64,000 nucleotides of DNA from Candidatus Zipacnadia bacterium (GTDB lineage Bacteria > Armatimonadota > Zipacnadia > JALGUG01). The notes below the pieces were generated by a model that worked only from the letters and a program-made list of their open reading frames with translations, was not told the origin of the DNA and made no database searches. Below, one piece after another: positions 35,361 through 43,135 of the stretch. The DNA is taken from positions 1 to 64,000 of the forward strand of contig JALGUG010000010.1 of the NCBI GenBank assembly GCA_029820995.1, in the 5' to 3' direction. Position numbers and translations under genes: made by a program. Positions within the stretch are counted from its first letter, which is position 1; each line of letters starts with the position of its first letter.

Positions 35361-36863
35361 ATGCCGACACAGTTTGAGACCAGTTGGGTGGTCATCGCCG
35401 CAGTTGTGGGCGTGTTCATGTTGGTCTGCTTCATGGCCTGGGCGGCGAGTCGATACAAGAAGGTCGGGCCCAATGAGGCCTTGATCGTCTTCGGCGGCGG
35501 CCGGATGAACATCGTCGTCGGCGGCGGCAGAATCGTTTGGCCCTTCGTCAACGAGGTGCAGCGGCTTCCGTTGGAGATCATGACGCTGGAAGTGACGACA
35601 CCCGAGGTATACACGGCCCAGGGAGTGCCGGTAATCGTGGACGGCGTGGCCCAGGTGAAGATTGATGAATCGGAGGAGAGCATTCGGACCGCCGCCGGGC
35701 AGTTTCTGGGCCGGCCGGTCCAGGAGGTCCGGAATGTGGCGTTGCAGACCATGGAAGGCCACCTGCGTGCAATCCTGGGCACGATGACCGTGGAATCAAT
35801 CTACAAGGAGCGAGACGAGTTCGCCAAGCGCGTGCAGGAGCAAGCCGCTCCGGACATGGCCAACATGGGCATGCGTATCGTGTCCTTTACCATCCGCGAT
35901 ATCCGCGACAATCAGGGCTATCTGGACGCCCTGGGCAAGCCGCGAACCGCACAGGTCAAGCGCGACGCGACCATCGGTGAGGCCGAAGCGCAGCGGGATG
36001 CCATGGCCCGTTCGGCGCAGGCCAACCAGGAAGGGCAAACCGCGCGGTTCGTGGCCGAAACCAAGATCCGGGAGGCTGAGCGGGACTACGAGACCCAGGC
36101 GGCGCAATACAAGGCCGCGATCGCCACGCAGCAAGCCCAGGCGGATCTGGCCTACGACATGCAAAAATACACCACCGAGCAGCAGGTGAAGAAGCAGCAA
36201 GTGCAGGTCGAGGTCGTTGAGAAGGAGATGCAGACCGAGGTCCAGGTGCGGGAGATCAAGCGCAAGGAACGTGAGCTCGAAGCCCAAGTCCAAAAGCCGG
36301 CTGATGCCGAGCGCTACCGCATCGAAACCCTGGCCAGTGCGGAACGGCAGAGGACAATCGCAGAGGCCGAAGGTCAGGCCAAGGCGGCGGAGAGCATCGG
36401 CGTCGGCAAGGCCGCAGCCGCCCGAGCCGAAGGTCTGGCGCAAGCCGACGTTATTCGCGCGCAGGGACTGGCCGAGGCCGAAGTCACCAAGCAGAAGGGC
36501 TTCGCGGAGGCCGAAGCCATGATGAAGAAGGCCGAAGCCTGGCAGAACTACAACCAGGCGGCCATCACCGAGAAGGTCGTCGAGGTCCTGCCGGCCGTGG
36601 CGGCAGCCATTGCCCAGCCGCTGGCCAAGACCGAGCGGATCGTCATGGTCAACACTGGTGGCGGCGACAGCGGGATCGGCGCCAGCAAGATTACGAACGA
36701 CATCACAAAGGTCATCGCCGAGCTGCCGCCGATCGTGGAGGCGCTCTCCGGAGTGGACTTCCACGACCTGCTGAGCAGGCTCCCACAGATCGGCGAGAAA
36801 GTTGGCCAGCCTCCCGCCGAATCCGAGGCGCCCCAGGCGCCGCAGCCGCCTCCACAATCCTGA
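35361..36863 (+). CDS. Flotillin-like SPFH protein
   Basis: A 500-residue flotillin (FloT/YuaG type). One N-terminal membrane helix (WVVIAAVVGVFMLVCFMAWAA) leads into an SPFH domain (about 30-200; GPNEALIVFGGG, LPLEIMTLEVTTPEVYTAQG, MGMRIVSFTIRDIRDNQGYL). A long Ala/Glu coiled coil follows with many EA repeats (about 205-430). The end is Pro/Gln-rich. Flotillins scaffold ordered membrane microdomains and depend on NfeD partners. ATG 35361 follows AGGGGGTG. A strong hairpin lies 20 bases past the stop. Confidence 0.94.
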   Translation: MPTQFETSWVVIAAVVGVFMLVCFMAWAASRYKKVGPNEALIVFGGGRMNIVVGGGRIVWPFVNEVQRLPLEIMTLEVTTPEVYTAQGVPVIVDGVAQVKIDESEESIRTAAGQFLGRPVQEVRNVALQTMEGHLRAILGTMTVESIYKERDEFAKRVQEQAAPDMANMGMRIVSFTIRDIRDNQGYLDALGKPRTAQVKRDATIGEAEAQRDAMARSAQANQEGQTARFVAETKIREAERDYETQAAQYKAAIATQQAQADLAYDMQKYTTEQQVKKQQVQVEVVEKEMQTEVQVREIKRKERELEAQVQKPADAERYRIETLASAERQRTIAEAEGQAKAAESIGVGKAAAARAEGLAQADVIRAQGLAEAEVTKQKGFAEAEAMMKKAEAWQNYNQAAITEKVVEVLPAVAAAIAQPLAKTERIVMVNTGGGDSGIGASKITNDITKVIAELPPIVEALSGVDFHDLLSRLPQIGEKVGQPPAESEAPQAPQPPPQS

Positions 36864-38246
36864 CCGACCACATCGCCAAGACCACGCAGCCGAGGCCCCA
36901 CGCCTCGGCTGCGTGCCGTACGTCCAGTCGTGGGCCTCGAGGCTGTCCAGCAATAGCCGGCGTTCGTACTGTTCCACGCTCGTTTCGAAATTGCCGCCCT
37001 CCTGTTCGGGCGGCTGCTCAAGCGCCGCACGCCGCAGTTCCAGCGGCAAGTGTCGCGCCTCCAAGGTGTCGCCCTCCGCGCGGCAGACGGCGCCCTCGAT
37101 CACGTTCTTCAGCTCGCGGGCATTCCCGGGCCAATCGTGCCGCTCCAGCAGTTCGATCGCCTCGGCTGACAGCTCCTTCGGCTCGATGCCGGCGATCTCC
37201 TCGGCGAAACGCTCGATAAAGTGCCGGGCCAAGGGCACAATGTCATCGCGGCGCTCGCGCAAGGGCGGGATCTCGATAATCCAGCCGCTCAGCCGATCGT
37301 ACAGGTCATCTCGGAACCGCCCCTGCTCGATCGCCGCCCGCAGGTCCGTATTGGTCGCCGCGACGATGCGGACATCCACCTCCAGCGTGTCGGTGCCCTG
37401 GACGCGCTCAAAGCGCTGGTACTCGATCACACGCAGGATCTTGGCCTGGAAGTCCAGGGACATGTTGCCGATCTCGTCCAGGAACAGCGTCCCACCGTCG
37501 GCGATCTCGAACCGCCCGTGCTTGAAAGGTGCCCCGTCAAAGGCGTTCTCCTCTTGCCCAAACAGCTCACATTCCAGCAGCCCCTCGGCCAGAGCCGCGC
37601 AGTTGATCGTCACAAAGGGCCCATCACGGCGGGCGCCGTCTTGGTGAATGGCCGCGGCCACGAGCTCCTTCCCGGTGCCGCGCTCGCCGACAATCAGCAC
37701 CGGCCGGGGCAGTGAGGCCACCTGCCGAACGGTTTCCATCACCTGCGCCATGGCTCGGCTGGCCCAGACGACCTCGTAGCCGTGGAGAAGCTGCTGGCGC
37801 ATGAAGTCGCGCTCGCGCTGCAGCGCCGACGCACGAGCCTCGATCCGTCGGCGTTCAGTGAGCACGCGCAGGAGCCGCGCCGCCTTTTCCATGCTGATGT
37901 CGAGCTGCTCCTCCATATAGGCATCCTTCTCGATGAAGTCCTCGGCTCCAAGCTTGATCGCCTGCACGACGGAGCTGGTAGTGCCCTTGCCGCTGAGCAT
38001 CACGACCGGCAGATCTGGCGCCAGGACCTTCAGCCGCTGCAGCGCCTCCAGGCCATCCACACGGCCCTCTCCGAAGTCGAGGTCGAGAATAACCAGCGCG
38101 TATTCATCCGGGCGAGCCGTCACGAGGTCCAGAGCTGCTTCGGCATAGGCGGCTGTCTCGACCTGATGGCCGCGGCGCTTCAACAGGTCCTCCAGCAGGT
38201 CCCGAACCTCCGGTTGGTCGTCTACGACGAGAATCGGTGCCTCCAT
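35796..38246 (-). CDS. NtrC-type response regulator, degenerate and lacking its DNA-binding domain
   Basis: A receiver domain (residues 1-120; Asp9, Asp10, phospho-acceptor Asp55, Ser85, Lys107) is joined to an AAA+ sigma-54 activator domain (about 158-400). The Walker A loop GERGTGKE and the GGTLFLDEIG segment are intact. The sigma-54 contact loop GAFTGA is NAFDGA (234-239). Family similarity ends at EAHDW (residue 441, base 36924), where the Fis-type helix-turn-helix should start. The frame then crosses a 13-bp hairpin and continues antisense to flotillin for about 375 codons before the first stop at 35796. ATG 38246 begins exactly at the receiver. The partner kinase gene lies 35 bases upstream. 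Sigma-54 activation is doubtful. Confidence 0.8.
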   Translation of the reverse strand: MEAPILVVDDQPEVRDLLEDLLKRRGHQVETAAYAEAALDLVTARPDEYALVILDLDFGEGRVDGLEALQRLKVLAPDLPVVMLSGKGTTSSVVQAIKLGAEDFIEKDAYMEEQLDISMEKAARLLRVLTERRRIEARASALQRERDFMRQQLLHGYEVVWASRAMAQVMETVRQVASLPRPVLIVGERGTGKELVAAAIHQDGARRDGPFVTINCAALAEGLLECELFGQEENAFDGAPFKHGRFEIADGGTLFLDEIGNMSLDFQAKILRVIEYQRFERVQGTDTLEVDVRIVAATNTDLRAAIEQGRFRDDLYDRLSGWIIEIPPLRERRDDIVPLARHFIERFAEEIAGIEPKELSAEAIELLERHDWPGNARELKNVIEGAVCRAEGDTLEARHLPLELRRAALEQPPEQEGGNFETSVEQYERRLLLDSLEAHDWTYGTQPRRGASAAWSWRCGRSGLWRRLRRLGRLGFGGRLANFLADLWEPAQQVVEVHSGERLHDRRQLGDDLCDVVRNLAGADPAVAATSVDHDDPLGLGQRLGNGCRHGRQDLDDLLGDGRLVVVLPGFGLLHHGFGLREALLLGDFGLGQSLRANNVGLRQTFGSGGCGLADADALRRLGLTFGLCDCPLPFRTGQGFDAVALGISRLLDLGFELTFLALDLPHLDLGLHLLLNDLDLHLLLLHLLLGGVFLHVVGQIRLGLLRGDRGLVLRRLGLVVPLSLPDLGFGHEPRGLPFLVGLRRTGHGIPLRFGLTDGRVALDLCGSRLAQGVQIALIVADIADGKGHDTHAHVGHVRSGLLLHALGELVSLLVD
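36883..36915. terminator. Perfect 13-bp hairpin between convergent genes
   Basis: CACGCAGCCGAGG (36883-36895) and CCTCGGCTGCGTG (36903-36915) form a perfect stem with a 7-base loop. No U-tract follows on either strand. It lies just after the flotillin stop and, on the minus strand, right where the recognisable part of the response regulator ends. It could act as a bidirectional transcript end or stability element. Confidence 0.55.
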
Positions 38247-38281
38247 GTTGTCACTCACGGCTCTCCGAGCCGCCAATCGCT

Positions 38282-40195
38282 TCAAAACTCCTCCAGTTCG
38301 GCCTGGATCAGCTTCCCCGGGTCCTCGGACAGAATGGGCCGCAATCTCAGCCGGGCCCGACTACGGGCCACATCGAGGTTTAGCGGGAGCTCAACTGTCG
38401 CACGGGTGCCGCCGCCGGGCGCGCCCTCCAACCGAATGGAGCCCCGGTGCTCATGTGCCACCTGCTCCGCAATGGCCAGTCCGTACCCCGAGCCGCCCGG
38501 TTTCGTCGTATACCCTGGCCAGCCGAGAATCTGGGCCTGTTCGGGCGGGAAGCCGACGCCCGTGTCGGCTACGATCAGCCGTACGCCCCAGACATTGGGG
38601 CCCCCGCTCGTGGTCGCGTGGTCCTCTATGGTCTCGGCTGTCAGCGTAAGCCGCCCGCCGTCGCACATCGCCTCCAGGGCGTTGTTGACGAGATTCTGGA
38701 TCATGTTCCGGAGTCGGCCCGGATCGCCGCGGATTTCGGGCAGCCCGGGGGCAATCCGCAGCTCGACCTCCAGACCCTCCGCTCGCTGGCCTCGCGCCTG
38801 GCCGGCCGCCGTCTCGAGCAGCTCCGCACAGTTGACCACCTGGAAGTCTAATTCCTCGTGATGCAACGCGCTCAAGAAATCCTGCATGCCGGAGAAGATG
38901 CGCTCCTCCAGAGCCAGGAGTTCGTCCAGGCGCTGCGCCGCTTCCGGTTCGTGTTCTGCCAGGTCGCGGCGGAGCCCGCGCATCCGGGTGGCATGGACCG
39001 CGAGCGAGTTCTTGAGCTGGTGGATCTGGTGATAGCTGGCTCGGTGAGCCTCGGCACGGGCGACGTCCACGAAGGCGAGCACCAGTCGAAAGGCCACAGT
39101 GCTGGCCGTTTCGGGAAGCCGGTCCAGCAGGCGTCTCAGCAGGTCCTCCAGGAACTCGTGGGGTGCGTCATAGCACAGGCGGGCCAAGTTCTGGTACGCG
39201 TTGCCGTAGTCGGGGTCGGCCACCAGGGCGCGCAGAAACTGCTGCGCCGCCTCCTCCGGACGTCCGCGACGGCGACTGATGATCCCAAGGTTGTTGTGCG
39301 CGGGCGCGAAGTTCGGCTGCAACCTGAGGCAACGCTGATACTCCTCAACCGCACGGTCATAGGTCTCCGGCCGGTCGTCATACAGACAACCGAGGGCGAA
39401 GTGCACCAGGTGCGCCTCGGGCAGCAGCCGGTCCACGTGCGGCTGCTCGGCCAGTTCCTCCAGCACTTCCAGCGCCCGATCACGGCAGGAGGGATCCCGG
39501 TATTTCGCCTTGGCGTAGAGAATGCCCAGTCGTAGCCGAGCCGGGAGATGATCCGGGTTGATTTCGATAGCCTTCCGGAAGGCCTCTTCCGCCGCGGCAT
39601 CGGGCGTGCGGACGTCCTGGGCATGAACCAACCCCAGGTTGTAGTACGCGTCAGCATTACCAGGCTCCAACTCCGCGGCGCGCGCCAGCGCTTCCTCCGC
39701 CTCCGCCCAGCGCTCGCACGCGCTGTAGGCAATCCCCAGGTCGTACAGCGCATGCGCGCGCTGCGGATCGCGCCGCAGCACTTCCTCGAAGTCCGCGAGG
39801 GCCGCTTCCGCATCGCCCGCCTCGAAGGAAGTGTGCCCTCGATAGTGACGGGCGTCGAGGTGGTCAGGGTCCAGCTCCAAGGCTGTGGAAAAGCTGTGGA
39901 GAGCCGCCGCAAATTGCCGGGAATCCTTGTGGATCAGCCCCAAAGTGAAGTGGAAATCTGCATTCCGAGGAGCCAGTTCCAGAGCCTCCCGGACCTCTAC
40001 AGCGGCGCGCTCGAAGGAGCCCTGCTTATACAAAGCGACCCCCAGGTTGTGCCGCGCGCGCGCGTACTTCCCGTCCGCCCGTAGCGCCTCGCCGTACTCC
40101 GCAATGGCCTCATCGAGATGCCCGGCAGCGAGCAGGTCATCGCCACGGTCGCAGTGGTGCCGAGCAACTAGCTGGTCCTGCCGCGCATCGCTCAC
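38282..40195 (-). CDS. TPR-containing soluble histidine kinase
   Basis: A 637-residue protein. About the first 360 residues are tetratricopeptide repeats (AIAEYGEALRADGKYARARH, DAYYNLGLVHAQD, AHNNLGIISRRRGRPEEAAQ). A phosphoacceptor helix has His392 in QIHQLKNSLAVHATRM, and an HATPase domain follows (NLVNNALEAM, VADTGVGFPP, GGSGYGLAIA). No membrane helix is present, so input probably comes through protein contacts on the TPR array. GTG 40195 has CAGGAGAG about 8 bases upstream. It is followed by the degenerate NtrC-type regulator, its presumed partner. Confidence 0.88.
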   Translation of the reverse strand: MSDARQDQLVARHHCDRGDDLLAAGHLDEAIAEYGEALRADGKYARARHNLGVALYKQGSFERAAVEVREALELAPRNADFHFTLGLIHKDSRQFAAALHSFSTALELDPDHLDARHYRGHTSFEAGDAEAALADFEEVLRRDPQRAHALYDLGIAYSACERWAEAEEALARAAELEPGNADAYYNLGLVHAQDVRTPDAAAEEAFRKAIEINPDHLPARLRLGILYAKAKYRDPSCRDRALEVLEELAEQPHVDRLLPEAHLVHFALGCLYDDRPETYDRAVEEYQRCLRLQPNFAPAHNNLGIISRRRGRPEEAAQQFLRALVADPDYGNAYQNLARLCYDAPHEFLEDLLRRLLDRLPETASTVAFRLVLAFVDVARAEAHRASYHQIHQLKNSLAVHATRMRGLRRDLAEHEPEAAQRLDELLALEERIFSGMQDFLSALHHEELDFQVVNCAELLETAAGQARGQRAEGLEVELRIAPGLPEIRGDPGRLRNMIQNLVNNALEAMCDGGRLTLTAETIEDHATTSGGPNVWGVRLIVADTGVGFPPEQAQILGWPGYTTKPGGSGYGLAIAEQVAHEHRGSIRLEGAPGGGTRATVELPLNLDVARSRARLRLRPILSEDPGKLIQAELEEF

Positions 40196-40291
40196 GGTGC
40201 ACTCTCCTGAGGGGATTGTAGCCCAACAGCCGGAATCATTCAACAGTGCGGCGAGCGCTGTCCGGTCCTAAGGCAGGAGGACCACAGCTTT

Positions 40292-40304
40292 GGCGGAACC
40301 TTGT
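40292..40304 (+). promoter_or_regulatory. Shared intergenic 13-mer GGCGGAACCTTGT (copy 2)
   Basis: This is identical to 34340-34352. It lies about 93 bases before the oxidoreductase start, in the divergent gap with the TPR kinase. It may be an ECF-type -35 region; this is tentative. Confidence 0.25.
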
Positions 40305-40396
40305 CGCTAAGTCTCAGCCGTCGCCGGTCATGCCGCCGAAAGCCTGGGACACCGGCGCTCCTCTCCTGCTCCGCTTCAACTCAAAGGGTGGTGACG

Positions 40397-41485
40397 ATGG
40401 GAAATACCGCCAAAGATATTGGTCTGGGGGTGGTCGGCATCGGGCTGGGCGCCGCCTTGCTCGACATTAATCACGTCGCTGATTCCCGTCTGCAGGTGCG
40501 GGCTGTCTACGACCCTCACCCGGATCGTCCCCACCAGCGTTATCAAGTCGGCAAGAGGCTCAGTTCGCTAGCCGAGGAGTTCGGCGTTGCTCATATCGCG
40601 GACACGTACGAGGCCCTGCTCTCGCGCCCCGACCTGGATTGCGTGGCCATCTTCTCGCCTTGCCCTTATCACTGCCGGCAAGTGCGGGCGGCCCTTCAGG
40701 CCGGAAAGAACGTCATCGTCACCAAACCGCTCGCGGTGTCATTGGAGGAGGCTCGCGAGTTGGTTGAACTGGTGGACCGCACTGGCCTGAAGCTTCTGGT
40801 CGCCCAGAGCATGCGCTGGAACAGCCGGTTCCGCGCGATCTATGACCTGTTTGCCAGTGGCAGGCTGGGCGAGATCAGGTTGGCGGAAAGCTACTACGTT
40901 CATGACATGCGCCCCGTCTTCGACCGGTCCCCCTGGCGCTATCAGTTGCCCCAGGACTTCATGTATGGGGGTGTGTGTCATCCCGTGGACCTGCTGCGCT
41001 GGTTTCTCGGCGAGGCGGACGAGGTATTCGCCTATGGTAGCCACGGGGGGCTGGACGCGCGCTATCCAGCAGACAAGCATGATAACTTCATCATCTCGAT
41101 CAAATATCGCAGCGGTGTCATCGCGCGGGTGCTGGGCGCCTTTGACCTCGTGCATCCGCCATCGCTTTGGAGCAGGCCCTCTCTGGTTGGAATTGCTCTA
41201 TACGGAACGAAGGCTTCGGTGTTCAACGATCGGGTCGTGTATGATTCCTACGCCCAGAGCGCACCCCAAGAAGAAGCGATCGAGCCCAAGGGCGAAGCGC
41301 TCGACCACGCGGGGGAGATCATTGGCTTTCTGCGGCATTTCGAGGATTGCCTGGTGAACGATGACAAGCCCCTGGTGGACGTCCGGGATGGCGCCCAGGT
41401 CATCGCGATCTGTTCAGCCTGCTGGGAATCGATCCGGTCCGGCCAGCCCATCAGAGTTACGCGGGAGTTCGACCTCAGTCACTAG
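40397..41485 (+). CDS. Gfo/Idh/MocA family oxidoreductase
   Basis: A 362-residue NAD(P)-dependent sugar or inositol dehydrogenase-like protein. The N-terminal Rossmann loop is GVVGIGLGA. The catalytic-type lysine is Lys110 in TKPLAV (usually EKPLA). The C-terminal alpha/beta domain has the family segment GGVCHPVDLLRWFLGEADEV. The substrate cannot be predicted. ATG 40397 follows AAGGGTGGTG; the longer frame from 40301 is upstream read-through. Confidence 0.9.
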   Translation: MGNTAKDIGLGVVGIGLGAALLDINHVADSRLQVRAVYDPHPDRPHQRYQVGKRLSSLAEEFGVAHIADTYEALLSRPDLDCVAIFSPCPYHCRQVRAALQAGKNVIVTKPLAVSLEEARELVELVDRTGLKLLVAQSMRWNSRFRAIYDLFASGRLGEIRLAESYYVHDMRPVFDRSPWRYQLPQDFMYGGVCHPVDLLRWFLGEADEVFAYGSHGGLDARYPADKHDNFIISIKYRSGVIARVLGAFDLVHPPSLWSRPSLVGIALYGTKASVFNDRVVYDSYAQSAPQEEAIEPKGEALDHAGEIIGFLRHFEDCLVNDDKPLVDVRDGAQVIAICSACWESIRSGQPIRVTREFDLSH

Positions 41486-41839
41486 CGCCGACCAAGAGGC
41501 GGCTGTCGAACGCCGATGACGTTGCAGGCAAGGATTCTTCGTGTGGTCGAAAACGGGCCTCTGAGGCGCTCAAGGCCCGCAGCGTCGGTTTGGCCGCATT
41601 TCATGTACGCAGCCTTGGCCCCACGCCTTGTCACAGGCGGGCGTTTGGGGTACAATGTTCATCACCGCTCTGTAAGCCAGGCAAGGAGGTGACAGCGGCC
41701 GTTTTGTCACCAGGCTTCGACGGCAGAAGAGCGCACAGTTAAGAACGCAGGACACTGACGTTGCGTCGCAGCAAGGATCAGAGTCAGGGCAGCACTTCGG
41801 CCTGGGCTCGACCGACCCTAGGACTGGGGGGAGTTGACA
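41486..41839 (+). other. 354-base intergenic region and long murA leader
   Basis: No gene is evident. It contains the murA promoter (41628-41656) and a leader of about 175 bases. Within the leader an AAGGAGGTGA at 41683-41692 fully matches the 16S anti-Shine-Dalgarno sequence. No ATG, GTG or TTG lies at normal spacing after it; the first is TTG 41704, opening a 12-codon frame. GTGACA (41689-41694) and TGTCAC (41705-41710) form an inverted repeat that could sequester this site. It could be a leader peptide or a translational control element. Confidence 0.4.
41628..41656 (+). promoter_or_regulatory. Sigma-70-type promoter of murA-mreB
   Basis: TTGTCA (41628-41633) and TACAAT (41651-41656) are separated by 17 bases. 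It is one of the best housekeeping-type promoters in the window and points at murA. Confidence 0.75.
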
Positions 41840-43135
41840 TTGGAGACCATCCAAATCGTGGGTGGGACGCCGCTGAGAGGCGATGTGAGGGTCAGCGGCA
41901 CTAAGAATGGCTCCCTGGCGCTCTTGGCAGCCTCGTTGCTTGTCCCGGGCGAGAGCGTTATTGAGAACCTTCCCGACGTCAGCGACGTCGGGACAATGAT
42001 TCAGATTCTCAGATCGCTGGGAGCCAAGTGCGACATGGTGGGGCCGCGGACGCTGCGTGTGAACGCGGCTCGGTTGTCAACATGTGAGGCCCCCGAAGAC
42101 CTCGTACGCAAGATGCGGGCCTCCTTCCATGTGGCCGGCCCTCTCCTGGCGCGTCTGGGCGAGGCGCGCGTCCCGCGACCTGGGGGATGCGTGATTGGTT
42201 CACGCCCCATCAACTACCACCTACAGGGCTTTGGGGCCTTGGGCGCCGAGGTGTCGGAGGAGCACGGGCTTGTGGTAATGCGCGCCTCTCGACTGCGAGG
42301 AGGCCGCATGTTCTTGCATCCTCGTTTCCGGAGTGTCGGCGCCACGTTGAACATTATGATGGCTGCGACGCTGGCGGAGGGAACCACCGTCATCGAGAAT
42401 GCTTCGCGCGATCCCGATGTGGTTGACTGCGCCCGGTTTCTGGTCGCCTGCGGGGCGAAGATCAGCGGCATCGGTGGAGCCGCCATGAAGATCACCGGTG
42501 TTCCCAGACTGCACGGCGCTCGTTTTGCGGCCTCGCCGGATCGGATGGAGGCCGGCACTCTGCTCCTGGCCGGTGCGATTACCCAGGGGGACGTGACGGT
42601 TCGGGGCGTGCGCGTGGCCGACCTGCTGTTGACCCTGGATGCGCTGCGGAGCGCTGCCAGCAAGATCCAGACGGGGCGAGGATGGATCCGGATTCAGAGC
42701 GAGGGACGGCCGAAGCACTTTGACGTGATTACGGCGCCCTTCCCGGGGTTCCCGACCGACCTGCACCCGCTGACCGTCGTGCTGATGTCCCTGGCACAGG
42801 GACGCAGTGTGATGGAGGAGACGATCTTCGAGGCCCGATTCAACTATGTGGACGAGCTCTCGCGTATGGGCGCGCAGATCCAATTGAAGGGAAACACAGC
42901 TATCGTCACAGGCGTTCCGCGACTGTCGGGAGCGTCAGTGATAGCAGTGGACCTGCGGGCCGGTGCTGCTCTGGGCCTGGCAGGGCTGGCGGCGGAGGGC
43001 GAGACGACAGTTGGTGGCTGGGAGCACGTGCGGAGAGGGTACGAGGACCTGGACCTGAAGCTGCGGTCCCTGGGCGCACAGTTGACGGAGTCGGAGCGAC
43101 CGACAGCGCGGCTAAGAAATGTTCAGTCTGGTTGA
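41840..43135 (+). CDS. murA: UDP-N-acetylglucosamine 1-carboxyvinyltransferase
   Basis: MurA transfers enolpyruvate from PEP to UDP-GlcNAc, the first committed step of peptidoglycan synthesis. At 431 residues it is slightly longer than usual. Lys22-Asn23 lie in SGTKNG. The catalytic cysteine is Cys117 in PGGCVIGSRPI, so it is not the fosfomycin-resistant Asp variant. The FPTDLHP segment supplies the catalytic aspartate. TTG 41840 is chosen over TTG 41834 because GGGGGAG then lies about 8 bases upstream instead of 2. Its last 17 bases overlap the mreB gene, so the two are translationally coupled. Confidence 0.95.
   Translation: METIQIVGGTPLRGDVRVSGTKNGSLALLAASLLVPGESVIENLPDVSDVGTMIQILRSLGAKCDMVGPRTLRVNAARLSTCEAPEDLVRKMRASFHVAGPLLARLGEARVPRPGGCVIGSRPINYHLQGFGALGAEVSEEHGLVVMRASRLRGGRMFLHPRFRSVGATLNIMMAATLAEGTTVIENASRDPDVVDCARFLVACGAKISGIGGAAMKITGVPRLHGARFAASPDRMEAGTLLLAGAITQGDVTVRGVRVADLLLTLDALRSAASKIQTGRGWIRIQSEGRPKHFDVITAPFPGFPTDLHPLTVVLMSLAQGRSVMEETIFEARFNYVDELSRMGAQIQLKGNTAIVTGVPRLSGASVIAVDLRAGAALGLAGLAAEGETTVGGWEHVRRGYEDLDLKLRSLGAQLTESERPTARLRNVQSG

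Noticed and set aside
38278-38300. A CTTCAAAACTCCTCC stretch resembling the left arm of the palindromic repeat.
   Set aside because: It encodes the C-terminus of the TPR histidine kinase, and no central hairpin or right arm follows.
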